A stretch of DNA of 64,000 nucleotides from Salinivenus sp. (GCA_018609755.1 JAHENZ010000022.1:1-64000); one strand, 5' to 3'; positions 18,373 through 28,803 are shown, counted from the stretch's first letter. A program made the numbers and translations. The notes: generated by a model not told the origin, from the letters alone.

Positions 18373-19776
18373 TTACTCCCCCCACTCCGTGTGGAACGTG
18401 CCCTCGGCGTCACGTCGCTCGTAGGTGTGCGCCCCAAAGCAATCCCGCTGGGCCTGAATCATGTTGGCCGGGAGGTCGGGAGAGGTCAGGGACTCGAAGT
18501 AGTCGAGCGAGGCACTGTGGCCCGGCACCGGAAGGGCCGCCGCTCGGGCCGCCTGCACCACGCGCCGAAGGGCCGGAATGGCGTCGTTGTACTCGGACTG
18601 GAAGTTCGGCGCTGCTATCAGATTGTCCGGATACGGCGTCTCGTCGTACGCCGTGCGGATGGGATCGAGCAGCGTCGACCGAATGATGCACCCGTCCTTC
18701 CAGATGCGGGCCACGGTGGACAGATCCAGGTCGTACCCGCGCTCCTCGGAGGCCACGTTCAGCAGCTTGATGCCCTGCGCGTAGGAGGAGACGGTGGAAA
18801 TGTAGAGAGCCTCTTCGAGATCGTCGAGGAATTCCTGTGAGAGGGACTGCTGCGGGCGTCGCACCTTGTACTGTCCTCCGATCCGACCTCGCTCATCCTT
18901 CACAGCCGACAGAAAGCGTCCCTCCACCGCCGCCGACATCGTCGGGACGGGCACGCCGTAATCGAGCGCGGACTGCACGCTCCACTTGCCGGTGCCCTTC
19001 TGCTTGGCAGTGTCGAGGATCTTGTTGATCAGGAAGCCGTCGCCCCGATCGTCCTTCTGCCTGAGAATGTCAGCCGTAATCTCGTAGAGATACGCCCCTA
19101 CGCGCTCGTTCCACTCGGCAAACTGGTCGCTCATCTCGGGCGGGTCCATCTCCAGCCCCTGCGCCATCAGCCAGTACGCCTCGGCGATGGACTGCATCAC
19201 GGCGTACTCGATGCCGTTGTGGACCATCTTGACGTAGTGACCCGCCGAGTGCGGCCCCAGGTACGCACAGCAGGGCTCCCCGTCCACTTGCGCCGCGGCG
19301 TCCTCCAGCAGCGGCCCGACGATCTCGTAGGCCTCCTCGTGTCCGCCCGGCATGATGGATGGCCCGTGCAGCGCGCCGTACTCGCCCCCGCTAATGCCAG
19401 TGCCGAGGTAGAGCAGCCCCTCGTCCTCAGCCGTTTCGATGCGCCGCTCCGTGTCGTGAAAGTCGGAGTTCCCCCCGTCCACGATCACGTCCCCCTCATC
19501 CAAGAGCGGAATGAGCTTGTCGATGAAAATGTCGACCGGCTTTCCGGCCTTTACCATCAACAGCACCTTCCGGGGTCGCTCCAGCGAATCGACGAACGAT
19601 TCCAAGTCGTACGTCGGGACGATCTGCTTGTCCGTTCCCCGCTCTTCGTAGAAGGATTCGGTCGTCGAGCCGGTCCGGTTGTACACGGACACCCGATTCC
19701 CATTGGACTCAATGTTGAGCGCAATATTCTGGCCCATCACGGCCATCCCAATTACGCCAATGTCGGAGTCACTCAT
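18373..19776 (-). CDS. gnd: 6-phosphogluconate dehydrogenase, decarboxylating (long form)
   Basis: DIGVIGMAVMGQNIALNIESNGNRVSVYNRTGSTTESF; GISGGEYGALHGPSIMPGG; HYVKMVHNGIEYAVMQSIAEAY; KGTGKWS. Confidence 0.96.
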   Translation of the reverse strand: MSDSDIGVIGMAVMGQNIALNIESNGNRVSVYNRTGSTTESFYEERGTDKQIVPTYDLESFVDSLERPRKVLLMVKAGKPVDIFIDKLIPLLDEGDVIVDGGNSDFHDTERRIETAEDEGLLYLGTGISGGEYGALHGPSIMPGGHEEAYEIVGPLLEDAAAQVDGEPCCAYLGPHSAGHYVKMVHNGIEYAVMQSIAEAYWLMAQGLEMDPPEMSDQFAEWNERVGAYLYEITADILRQKDDRGDGFLINKILDTAKQKGTGKWSVQSALDYGVPVPTMSAAVEGRFLSAVKDERGRIGGQYKVRRPQQSLSQEFLDDLEEALYISTVSSYAQGIKLLNVASEERGYDLDLSTVARIWKDGCIIRSTLLDPIRTAYDETPYPDNLIAAPNFQSEYNDAIPALRRVVQAARAAALPVPGHSASLDYFESLTSPDLPANMIQAQRDCFGAHTYERRDAEGTFHTEWGE

Positions 19777-19943
19777 AATTTCGTGTCTGCGTTATCAGTA
19801 GAAAGATAATTTTGCGCGCGCCTCCGTCCTTCCAAGCATTTGTGGCGCTCCGGTTCGCAATTGTCTCTCGATCAAACGCCTCTTCATCTATCGACCGTTG
19901 CACGCTGGGCCTCGTTGAACTCAAACGACGCTTCTCGGCCGCT

Positions 19944-20759
19944 CTACCCTTCCCCCCTGTTTACAACACGCTCAGCAAGATCGAGGTCGAGCCCCTGAAT
20001 GCCGTCGAGCACGAGCTCCGCCATTCGACGCGCTCCGTAGTTGTTGAAGTGCGTATCATCCGCTCGGCCATTGGGATAGTTGGGGTGTTGCCCCGGCTCC
20101 AAGTGGTTGTAGAGGAATTTGGAGTTCTCGGGCCCTAGCTCTCGGAGCAGGGCCTTGCTCTTTTCTGTGTGGTCGATGAGCGGCACGTCGTGGGCCGTCG
20201 CCACCGCCCGCGTCAGCTTGGCGTAGGGGTGCGTCCTCTCCAGATTGCCATTGTCGTTGAAATGCCGACGTGCCACTGGAGTGAGCAATACGGGCCGTCC
20301 CCCCTTCTCCCGCGTCTCCGTCACGAACTTCGTGAGGTTCGCCTTGAAGTTTTCCTCCGTGGTGTACTGCTCTTTCGACGGTACCTCGTCGTTGTGGCCG
20401 AACTGGATGAAGACGTAGTCTCCCTCCTCGAGATTGTCGACGATGGGCTGCCACCGTCCCTCTTCGAGGAAGGTGCGCGTGCTCCGTCCATTCCTCGCGT
20501 GATTCTCCACCCTCACCGTCTCGTCGAAGAAGACGGCGAACGGCGTGCCCCACCCCGTCTCGGGATACGCTTCCATCTCCTTCTCCGCCATGGTCGAGTC
20601 CCCGATCATGTACACCGTGATCGTGTCTTGTGGCGCTAGTCCCACGCTGAAGAGAAGGAGTCCGATGAGACCGGCGATTTTTGCGAGAGCGTTCGTCACG
20701 GTTCGGTGGGTTCCTGGCGGGAAAAAAGGAGACGAGTGAGTCCAGCACGTCCGGGCCAT
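19944..20759 (-). CDS. rhamnogalacturonan acetylesterase-like SGNH hydrolase (CE12-like)
   Basis: TVYMIGDSTMAEKEMEAYPETGWGTPF; VENHARNGRSTRTFLEEGRW; VFIQFGHNDE; DDTHFNNYGARRMAEL. Confidence 0.9.
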   Translation of the reverse strand: MARTCWTHSSPFFPPGTHRTVTNALAKIAGLIGLLLFSVGLAPQDTITVYMIGDSTMAEKEMEAYPETGWGTPFAVFFDETVRVENHARNGRSTRTFLEEGRWQPIVDNLEEGDYVFIQFGHNDEVPSKEQYTTEENFKANLTKFVTETREKGGRPVLLTPVARRHFNDNGNLERTHPYAKLTRAVATAHDVPLIDHTEKSKALLRELGPENSKFLYNHLEPGQHPNYPNGRADDTHFNNYGARRMAELVLDGIQGLDLDLAERVVNRGEG

Positions 20760-20774
20760 TGGATTCCGAACACG

Positions 20775-22388
20775 CTACTGGACGTTGAAGAACTCAAAAT
20801 CCGCGTATCCACCCTCCGACGCGTCGTCCGGCGTGAGGGCGTACACCCCCACTTTCGCCCCAATCCACTGCCCCTGTACGGCCTGAAACGGCTCGCCGAT
20901 GGTCTCGAAGGCGTCGCCCCCGTCGAGGCTGTAGACAAACTGCACCTCGGCGCCATCCTGCACGCGCGCCTGCAGACGCACGTCCTGTGCGTTATCGAGC
21001 GGCACCGTGACGGGCTCCTGCGGCGGCCCGCCCTCGTGCGCGTCCATCTTGCGGGTGTGGATAAGTTCGTAGCCGTCCGCCGTGTGCCGGACGGACACGT
21101 GCGCATAATCTTCGCCCATCACGATGAGCCCCGCTTTTTCGCCGGAGGCCCGCCCATTGAACGACATTTTCGTGGTGGCGGTAAAGGCGGGCGCCGGGAA
21201 TTTCTGGAGCAGCAAATTGGGCACCGGCCACATGTTCTCCGCCCCCTCCGGCATCGGCTGCGAGAACAGCGTGAGCGTCCCCACCCGGTCCGTCAGCGAA
21301 TACCAGCCGGGGTGATTATTTCCGTGCCACTGCCACTGGAGCCCGAGGCGCGCCTCCTCAAACTCGTCGGAGGTCTGCGGCACCATCGTCGGCGGATCGG
21401 CGTCCACGTCCGGCGTTTCGTGCTCCAGCACCGGAATGCCGGTGCCGTCGTCGTTCGGGTCGCGCCCCATCACGGGCCAGCCGTTCTCCCACCGCATCGG
21501 CTGGAGGTGCACGATGCGACCGTACGCGATGTGCTCCTGAAAGTGAATGAACCAGTCCTCGCCGCTGTCCAGGTGCACCCATGCGCCCTGGTGCGGGCCG
21601 TTGATCTCCGTGTCGCCTTGCTCCAGCACCGTCCGGATCTCGTAGTCGCCGTAGACGCTGTCCGCGCGGAGGACCGTCTGCCAGCCGTCTCGCACACCAC
21701 CCGCCGGGGCAAAGATGTAGTAGTCGCCGTTGCGCTTGTAGAACTTCGGCCCCTCGATGGTGGGGTGCGGCCCATGCCCGTCGTACACCTTCTGGCTCCG
21801 TCCCACCAGGTGCGTGCCGTCCGGATCCATCGGCGCCACGTGCAATACGCTGTTGATGCCCGCCCGGCTTTTGGCGAAGGCATGCACCAGATAGGCGTTT
21901 CCGTCGTCGTCCCAGAGCGGCGCCGGGTCGATCCAGCCCTTCGCCTCTTGGACGAGCACCGGATCTTCCCACTTCCCCCGCGGGTCGTCGGTCTTCACCA
22001 TGAAGATGCCCGCATCCGGATCCCCCCAGAAGATGTAGAACTCCCCGTCGTGGTAGTTGAAGGAGGGCGCCCACACACCGTTGCCGTGCTGCGGCACGTC
22101 AAAGCGATCCGGCAGCTCGGGAACGGCGTGGTTGATGAGACGCCAGTTCACCAGGTCCTTCGAGTGCAGGATGGGCAGCGCGGGAAGGGCGTTGAAGCTG
22201 GACGACGTCATGTAGAAGTCGTCCCCCACCTTCACCACGTCGGGATCGGAGTAGTCCGCGTAGATGATGGGATTTTTGTACGTGTCCTCGTCGACATTGG
22301 GATTCCACACCTGTGCCTGCCCCGGCAACACGGTGAGGGCAAGAAGCAGAACGGATCCGGCGAGACACTGGGCGGCGCGGTGCATCAT
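20775..22388 (-). CDS. glycoside hydrolase family 43 protein, secreted
   Basis: Signal peptide then YKNPIIYADYSDPDVVKVGDDFYMTSSSFNALPALPILHSKDLVNW; IEGPKFYKRNGDYYIFAPAGG; C-terminal beta-sandwich-like domain; start at MMHRAAQ. Confidence 0.93.
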   Translation of the reverse strand: MMHRAAQCLAGSVLLLALTVLPGQAQVWNPNVDEDTYKNPIIYADYSDPDVVKVGDDFYMTSSSFNALPALPILHSKDLVNWRLINHAVPELPDRFDVPQHGNGVWAPSFNYHDGEFYIFWGDPDAGIFMVKTDDPRGKWEDPVLVQEAKGWIDPAPLWDDDGNAYLVHAFAKSRAGINSVLHVAPMDPDGTHLVGRSQKVYDGHGPHPTIEGPKFYKRNGDYYIFAPAGGVRDGWQTVLRADSVYGDYEIRTVLEQGDTEINGPHQGAWVHLDSGEDWFIHFQEHIAYGRIVHLQPMRWENGWPVMGRDPNDDGTGIPVLEHETPDVDADPPTMVPQTSDEFEEARLGLQWQWHGNNHPGWYSLTDRVGTLTLFSQPMPEGAENMWPVPNLLLQKFPAPAFTATTKMSFNGRASGEKAGLIVMGEDYAHVSVRHTADGYELIHTRKMDAHEGGPPQEPVTVPLDNAQDVRLQARVQDGAEVQFVYSLDGGDAFETIGEPFQAVQGQWIGAKVGVYALTPDDASEGGYADFEFFNVQ

Positions 22389-22586
22389 GGCAAGTGGAAG
22401 TTGGGAGTCAATTCCGTCGGAAAATAGAAAACTCAAGTTGCGGGAGACATTCATTTTGCTCTGAGGACGACGGAGGACGGATTCGTTCTCAATCATGTGG
22501 GGCCGGAACCGCGACACCCCGAACAGGAAGTAATACCAGATACCGAAGATGGTTGAGCACTTTGTTGAGAGAGTTTCGGTACGAAA

Positions 22587-22608
22587 GTCACGAGGCGCGC
22601 CTCGTGAC
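22587..22608 (-). terminator. perfect 22-bp palindrome; likely terminator for the pectinesterase gene
   Basis: GTCACGAGGCGCGCCTCGTGAC, followed on the minus strand by TTTCG; adjacent smaller hairpin TTTCG-GTA-CGAAA at 22574-22586. Confidence 0.5.
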
Positions 22609-22714
22609 GGACGTTCCACTCTGACCGAAGCAATTACATGCATACCGATCCATCGGAACTGGTATAATGTCATCAATTCGGTGGGCACGTCGGATCGAGC
22701 TGGACCTTCCTGCG

Positions 22715-23713
22715 CTACCGAGGAGACACGCGGTACCATTTCGACCGCTCGACTGTCTTCTCCGCCGAAAAGATATTCATTTTCGTGTAGCGTTCGGCCT
22801 CCGCTTCGGTGAGCTCGTGGCTCCAGTCCACCCGTCCCGACCGGTCGGCGCCGGGGCCGGTGTTGGCGTACTCCGCGTAAAACGTAGTCTTTTTCGCCTC
22901 CGGCTTTGCCCAGTTGTCCCATCCCTCAGACCGGATGTGCGCGCCCATCTCGGTCCGGATGAATACCGTTCGTGCGTGCTTCCGCCAGGGGCGTCCCAAA
23001 TAGACCTGCTCCACCTCGGGCGCCGCCGTCAATCGACAATCCAAGAACACCAGTCCAAACGGCTCGCTCTCTGGAGTTGACGCCGCCGTGATGTAGGAAT
23101 CGTCCGTCGAGTGAATCCGGCAGTCTTCAAACACCGCCGTCGCTTGTCCGAAGATAAAGTCCGTCGTGCCCTCAATGTAGCAGTCTTTGAAGTACTGCCG
23201 GTGGCCTTCCCCCGCAACGTAGATCGTATCCTGGTGCCCAAGAAAACGGCAATTCTCAAATACGACGCGGTCGCCCTCCACGCGCAACGCAAGGGCCTGT
23301 CCCACCGGGCCAGCGCTGTTTTTTACCGTCAAATTCCGCGCGCGGAAGTCATTGCCCTGCACCATCAGCGTGTACGTAAAGAACGTGCTGTTGCGGCCGC
23401 GATCGATTTTATCGAAGTGGTCGTCGTGCGTGATGATCGTCTTCTCCTTGCTCTCCCCAATGAGCGTGATCCGCGGATTCCACGCGTGCACCGTCACCTT
23501 CTCCCGGTACACGCCGTTCTTCACGAAGATGGTGATCCGCTCAGGAGGAAAGGACTTGGCCCCGTCAATAGCGGCCTGGATGCTGGCATAGTCGCCGCTC
23601 CCATCCTTCGCGACCACGTAATCGTACGCCACATCCTGCCCAAGAACCGGCCCCGCAACCAAACACGCCGCGAGGACGCCGATCCACATCGGGACTTTGA
23701 GAAGAGACCGCAT
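22715..23713 (-). CDS. pectinesterase (CE8)
   Basis: VVAKDGSGDYASIQAAIDGAKSFPPERITIFVKNGVYREKV; GQALALRVEGDRVVFENCRFLGHQDTIYV; YIEGTTDFIFGQATAVFEDC; VYLGRPWRKHARTVFI. Confidence 0.96.
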   Translation of the reverse strand: MRSLLKVPMWIGVLAACLVAGPVLGQDVAYDYVVAKDGSGDYASIQAAIDGAKSFPPERITIFVKNGVYREKVTVHAWNPRITLIGESKEKTIITHDDHFDKIDRGRNSTFFTYTLMVQGNDFRARNLTVKNSAGPVGQALALRVEGDRVVFENCRFLGHQDTIYVAGEGHRQYFKDCYIEGTTDFIFGQATAVFEDCRIHSTDDSYITAASTPESEPFGLVFLDCRLTAAPEVEQVYLGRPWRKHARTVFIRTEMGAHIRSEGWDNWAKPEAKKTTFYAEYANTGPGADRSGRVDWSHELTEAEAERYTKMNIFSAEKTVERSKWYRVSPR

Positions 23714-23881
23714 ACGCACAGGAAAGGAGTGTGGGACCAGAATCGAGAGCCCGAGAAGAACAATCAACGAAACGTGCCCCCCGCCCCCAGAGAGGGTCAA
23801 CTCTCCGGAGGCCGGAGGGTGTGGGAGGCACGTCACGCGTTGATTCACCCGGTACATTCACCGTCTCTCACGCGAGATACA

Positions 23882-25561
23882 CTAGCGACCGCTGTAGCCC
23901 GGGTTCTGGGTGAATTCGTTGTCGTTCTCCACCGCGTCGAGCTGCGACTGCGGAATCGGCCGTAGACGGTGAAAGTCCTGGATATGCGGCGCCGCTCCGG
24001 GATTGTGCGCCTGCGTCCGGCTCACCAGCGCGTCGTTGCGCTTCAGCACCGTCCAGCGCAGTTGCTCGCCCGCAAACTCTCGGGCCCACTCGTCCAGCAG
24101 GAACTCCCGGTCGATATCTCCGGCCGTCACCTCCATGTCGGACTCGTGCCCCGGTCGGGCGGCTCGCCGACGAATTTCGTTGATGGGACCAACGGCCTGT
24201 CCCGGACTTCCCATGTTCAGATATGCTTCCGCCTGGATCAGGTACATCTCCGCAAGCCGGATGACGAAGGCATCCCGACTGCTGATCTGCAACTGGATGG
24301 ACGGCCGCGTAGGATCAACGAATTTCGTGAGGGCCGGGTAGATGTCCCGCCGGACCGGCGACCCGTCGGGATTGTAGATGTCGTCCCGGTCGAAGACGAG
24401 GTAGGGCTTGTCGTCGGCAAACCCATCCGGTAGGTCCCGCGACGTGGCGTAGAGGGCCGTGTCGCCCGTCGCAATGCCTTGCGGCGGATTCTCCTGGTTC
24501 GAATACCACACTTCGCGAAAGGTATCATCGTACCGCGTGCTGTGCTCGCGATCATAGAGGTCGAGCAGGAAGCGGCTCGGCATGTACCGGTTGAACGGGC
24601 GCCCGTACTCGATCGACCGATCTACGCCCGAGAAGTCGTCGTAGGTTGGGAGAAAGTGGAGATGCCCGTTGAAACCGCCGCGGAAGTGTCCCTCCGGGTA
24701 GCGAACGTCGTCCTGCTGGTCGTTCAGCGTGAGGTCGCGCGTGTAATTGACGGCCCAGATGACCTCGCTATTTTGGAGGTTGTCCATGTCCCAGAGCCGG
24801 TCGTAGTCGTCCAGCAGCTCGAAATCATACTGGGTAATGACCCGATCCGCCAGGTTGATGGCCTCCTGGTTATTTCCTCGAGCCACGTGCATGCGGGCCG
24901 CAAAGGCCTCTGCCACCGGCTTCGTCGCGCGCCCGTAATCGTCGGTACTAGTCGGCAGGTTATCGATCGCGAACTCCAGATCGGAAAAAATCTGCTGGTA
25001 GAACTGGTCGACGGACGTCCGGTTGGCCGTCGTCTCCACGTCGTCCGTGGGGTCCGTCGTCAGGTGCACGCCCCCCCATTGGTCCACGATGTGCCAATAG
25101 AAGAACGCCCGCAGGAAGTGGAGCTCCGCCTCCCGTCTCGTCTGCATCTGCTCCGATAACCCCGACTCCTCGACGCGATTGATGCCCGAATTTACCAGGT
25201 TGACCGCCGTGTACAGGTGCTTCCACATCCCCGTGATGTCGTCCACCCCACCGCCGTTAATGATGTCCACCTCAGACGTGAGATCCTCGTACGTGGACAG
25301 CGGGACGTTTTCGTCTCCCCCTCCGCTCAACCACGTATCCGTTCCCTGATTGGCGAAAGCGTATCCTTCTTCCTTCCCGTACCACCAGCGCGCATAGCTG
25401 TAGGAGGCATTTACGAGGCTCTCGAAGCCTTCAGGCTGCGTGTAGACCGACTCGTCCGTCAGTCCACTGGGATTGTACTCCGTCAAGTCACACGACGTGA
25501 TCAGTAGCGCACTGCACGCAAAAACGAGTGAAAAGGCAACGATCTTAGCTGTATCTAGCAT
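23882..25561 (-). CDS. RagB/SusD family nutrient uptake outer membrane lipoprotein
   Basis: Lipobox ALLITSCD; LTEYNPSGLTDESVY; FLRAFFYWHIVDQWGGVHL; INEIRRRAARPG; adjacent to SusC. Confidence 0.95.
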   Translation of the reverse strand: MLDTAKIVAFSLVFACSALLITSCDLTEYNPSGLTDESVYTQPEGFESLVNASYSYARWWYGKEEGYAFANQGTDTWLSGGGDENVPLSTYEDLTSEVDIINGGGVDDITGMWKHLYTAVNLVNSGINRVEESGLSEQMQTRREAELHFLRAFFYWHIVDQWGGVHLTTDPTDDVETTANRTSVDQFYQQIFSDLEFAIDNLPTSTDDYGRATKPVAEAFAARMHVARGNNQEAINLADRVITQYDFELLDDYDRLWDMDNLQNSEVIWAVNYTRDLTLNDQQDDVRYPEGHFRGGFNGHLHFLPTYDDFSGVDRSIEYGRPFNRYMPSRFLLDLYDREHSTRYDDTFREVWYSNQENPPQGIATGDTALYATSRDLPDGFADDKPYLVFDRDDIYNPDGSPVRRDIYPALTKFVDPTRPSIQLQISSRDAFVIRLAEMYLIQAEAYLNMGSPGQAVGPINEIRRRAARPGHESDMEVTAGDIDREFLLDEWAREFAGEQLRWTVLKRNDALVSRTQAHNPGAAPHIQDFHRLRPIPQSQLDAVENDNEFTQNPGYSGR

Positions 25562-25686
25562 GGCAAAAAATGTAGGACGTTAAGGGAACAGTGAGGGGAG
25601 GCCGAGGCCGGCCCGAAAGAGTAGAGCGAAGACCGGAAGGAGAACGGCCCTTCCGGCCCCGCTGCTTAAGGCGCTTCGCCGGATGA

Positions 25687-28600
25687 TTAAAGGCCGATAT
25701 TCACTCCTGCCACGAACGCCTGCGTCATGGGGAAGCTAAGCCCGCCACCGCGCTCGGGATCATAGTCGTCGACCTCGGCAATCGTCCACAGATTTCTTCC
25801 CCGCACGTAAATCCGTGCGCTTCTGAGATTCATGCTGCTCAGCAGATTATCGGGAAGCGTGTATCCCAGTGTCACACTTCGAAGCTTAACGAAGCTCGAA
25901 TTTTCATACGTCAGGGCATCGAAGTAAGGATAGTTCTCGTCCGACCGCTGGGAATTGGGGCGGGGGAACGCATTGGTCGGATTGTCCGGCGTCCAGTAGT
26001 CCACCGCCGAGCCGTTTTCCTGCCCCGACGGCTTGTAGTTCCCGTAGTAGTCGTACTGCATCATCGACCCGACGCGGGCGAAAATGAGTGCACTGAAGTC
26101 AAAGCCCCTGTACCGGAAGCGATTCTCAATGCTACCACTCCAGTCGGGACGCGGAGAGCCGAGAATCGTACGATCTTCCGGCGTGATCTCCCCGTCACCA
26201 TTTTGATCTTTGACTTTGATCTCGCCCGGTTCCTGACCAAAGGAGGCTGCCTCCTGAGCCTCATCCTGCTGCCAGATGCCAATTTTCTCGTAGTCGTAAA
26301 ACACCGACGTCGGCTCGCCGATGAACCAGCCGTTGGCCACGTCGTCGCCCTCTCCGGTCAGCGAAACGATTTCCTCGTCGTTGGAGAAGAACGTCAGATT
26401 CGACTCCCACGTAAAATCGTCGGAGGTCACGTTCTGAGTGTTGAGACTGACCTCAATCCCTCGATTTTGCGTCTCGCCCACGTTCTGGACGATGGACGAG
26501 GCTCCGCTCGTCTCCGGCAAGAAGCGTTCGAGGAGGAGGTTCGACGTGTTGGTGTTGTACACGTCCAGGGTGGCCGAGACGCGACCGTCAAACATTCCCA
26601 CGTCCAGCCCCAGGTTCGCCGTGCGGGAAATCTCCCATTCGAGGTTCGGATTCCCCAGCTGGTCGCTGAACGCAAATCCGGGCGCCGCTTCCTCGCCCCA
26701 GGCCCAGGGGATGCGTATCAGATTGGCCTGCGTCGCGTACGGCTCGACCGCATCGTTTCCGGATACGCCGTAACTGACTCGGAGCTTCATCTCATTGAAC
26801 AGGGACTGGTCCTGCATGAAGGACTCCTCCGAGATGCGCCAGGCAGCCGCGGCAGACGGAAATACGGCCCATTTGTTGCCTTCACTAAGCCGCGAAGACC
26901 CATCGGCCCGGGCCGTCAGATTCAGCAGATACTTTCCCTGCCACCCATACCGCAGGCGCCCGGCATAGGACAGCAGACTGGATTCTTCGTAGCCGCTGTT
27001 GATGGAGATGCCCTCGGGAGCGTTCCCCAACCCGTAAAACAGCTGCGAATTCAGAAGCTGCCCCTGCCCCAGCTCCGAGCCGAAGTCGCTCCGATTCTGG
27101 AGGTAGCTGAACACACCCGTGAGCGTCACCGAATGCTCCCCGAAATCGTCGTCGTAGGTGAGCACGTTCTCCATGTCGAGCCCGCGGCTGTTCGAAGTGA
27201 AATACCGAGACTCGGGCGCCGCTCCGTTGCGATCGATCGTAAGCGAGGCCCTGTAAATGCCCTGCCGCGAATAGTTGAGCCCGTACGAGACATCGGACCG
27301 AAAGGTGAGGCTCTCCCACGGCGTCAGCTCGACGAACACCGTCGGCGTGAGGTCCGTGGTCTTCGTGTTGTTCTCGTAGTGATCCGGTTGCTCGTCGATC
27401 AAGGGGTTGATGTTCGCCCCCGTCGGGTACTCGATGATCTCTCCATTGTCGTCGAACGCCCGCGTAATGGGAGGAATCTTGTTGGCCATGTTCAGCGGAT
27501 TGGCCCGCTGGTCCTGATCCGAGAACGTCGCCTGGGTGTTCGTTCCCACCTTAATCGCGTCGTTGATCTCGTGGCTCAGGTTCACGCGCAGCGAGTAGCG
27601 CTTCAGGTGGTCCATCTCCACAATGCCGCTCTCGTCGTAATAGCCCAGAGACAGATAGGCACTCGTGGTTTCGGACCCCGTCGAGACGCCTACCTGATGA
27701 CTCTGCTGAAGCCCCGTCTTGATGAGCCGATCCGACCAATCCGTGTAGACGTCATTCTCGATGGCCTGCAGCTCTCGGGAGGAGAAGATGTTCGGATCGT
27801 CTTCTGGCCCACTCCACTCCCCCGTCGTCCGATGGGCCTCTCGTCTTTGCTCCACGTACTGATCCGCATCGTTGTGCTCGGGATACCCGGTGGACTGGGT
27901 CATACCGACGTACGAACTCACGTCGACGCGCGTCCCTCCCTCTGTTCCCTTCTTCGTGGTAATGAGCACCACACCGTTCGCACCGCGGGCACCGTAGATG
28001 GCCGTCGAGGCCGCATCCTTGAGCACCTCCACGGAGGAAATGTCGTTCGGATTGAGAAACTGGATGCTACTATACTGCACCCCATCAACGATGAAGAGCG
28101 GCTGGTTCGAGGCCGTGAGGGAGCGGTTTCCTCGAATGGTGAAATCGAGGCCTGCAGCCGTTTCCCCGCTCTCCTTCGTGATATCCATGCCGGGCACCTC
28201 CCCCTGCAGGGACTCCAACACGTTGGAGGCCGGCACTTCCGTGAGCTCTGCCTCCCCGATCGAAACCACCGATCCCGTCAAATCACTCCTCTGGACCTGT
28301 CCATACCCGACGACCACCAGTTCGTCCGCCTGCACGGCACTGGGCAACAGATGGAAATCCACCTCCGTCGTCTCGTTGGCCCGCACTTCAACGCCTTCTA
28401 CAACCTTCGGACTAAACCCGACAAACGACGCCCGAACGGTGTACGTCCCCGGACTGATGCCCGAAATCGTGTAATTGCCGTTTGCATCCGTCGAGGTCCC
28501 TTGCTGTGTCCCTACCAATCTCACGTTCGCACCGGGCAACGCCTCTCCCAACGTGCTATCGATGACAACCCCAGTGAGCGTCCCCTGCTGGGCCTGAGCC

Positions 28601-28746
28601 GTGAGGCCGAAGGGAACGAACACCAGCATCGCCACCCCGAGGCACGCAATGCGCGATACGTTTCTCAGAAGTACCCTCAAAAAGTGAAAGCAAAACGATT
28701 GGCCTGGAGGCAACGCCTGTGATAACGAAGTATCAGAATGATTCAT
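25687..28746 (-). CDS. SusC/RagA family TonB-linked outer membrane protein
   Basis: Carboxypeptidase-like domain GTLTGVVIDSTLGEALPGANVRLVGTQQGTSTDANGNYTI; plug ADELVVVGYGQVQRSDLTGSV; VEVLKDAASTAIYGARGANGVVLITTKKG. Confidence 0.97.
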   Translation of the reverse strand: MNHSDTSLSQALPPGQSFCFHFLRVLLRNVSRIACLGVAMLVFVPFGLTAQAQQGTLTGVVIDSTLGEALPGANVRLVGTQQGTSTDANGNYTISGISPGTYTVRASFVGFSPKVVEGVEVRANETTEVDFHLLPSAVQADELVVVGYGQVQRSDLTGSVVSIGEAELTEVPASNVLESLQGEVPGMDITKESGETAAGLDFTIRGNRSLTASNQPLFIVDGVQYSSIQFLNPNDISSVEVLKDAASTAIYGARGANGVVLITTKKGTEGGTRVDVSSYVGMTQSTGYPEHNDADQYVEQRREAHRTTGEWSGPEDDPNIFSSRELQAIENDVYTDWSDRLIKTGLQQSHQVGVSTGSETTSAYLSLGYYDESGIVEMDHLKRYSLRVNLSHEINDAIKVGTNTQATFSDQDQRANPLNMANKIPPITRAFDDNGEIIEYPTGANINPLIDEQPDHYENNTKTTDLTPTVFVELTPWESLTFRSDVSYGLNYSRQGIYRASLTIDRNGAAPESRYFTSNSRGLDMENVLTYDDDFGEHSVTLTGVFSYLQNRSDFGSELGQGQLLNSQLFYGLGNAPEGISINSGYEESSLLSYAGRLRYGWQGKYLLNLTARADGSSRLSEGNKWAVFPSAAAAWRISEESFMQDQSLFNEMKLRVSYGVSGNDAVEPYATQANLIRIPWAWGEEAAPGFAFSDQLGNPNLEWEISRTANLGLDVGMFDGRVSATLDVYNTNTSNLLLERFLPETSGASSIVQNVGETQNRGIEVSLNTQNVTSDDFTWESNLTFFSNDEEIVSLTGEGDDVANGWFIGEPTSVFYDYEKIGIWQQDEAQEAASFGQEPGEIKVKDQNGDGEITPEDRTILGSPRPDWSGSIENRFRYRGFDFSALIFARVGSMMQYDYYGNYKPSGQENGSAVDYWTPDNPTNAFPRPNSQRSDENYPYFDALTYENSSFVKLRSVTLGYTLPDNLLSSMNLRSARIYVRGRNLWTIAEVDDYDPERGGGLSFPMTQAFVAGVNIGL

Positions 28747-28803
28747 TGGTCTAGGCTGGGTCGTGGAGCAAGCTTATTCAACAGCGATGGTTCTGGACCT
28801 TCT

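Noticed and set aside
20706-22427. 573-aa plus-strand ORF
   Set aside because: Antisense shadow of the GH43 gene.
22389-22922. N-terminal extension of the GH43 ORF up to 22922
   Set aside because: A normal signal peptide begins at MMHRAAQ (22388); the extension overlaps the pectinesterase 3' end and has no coding character.
26203-28722. 839-aa plus-strand ORF
   Set aside because: Antisense to susC; composition (H/R/V-rich) is typical of spurious open frames opposite high-GC coding sequence, and susC is unambiguous.
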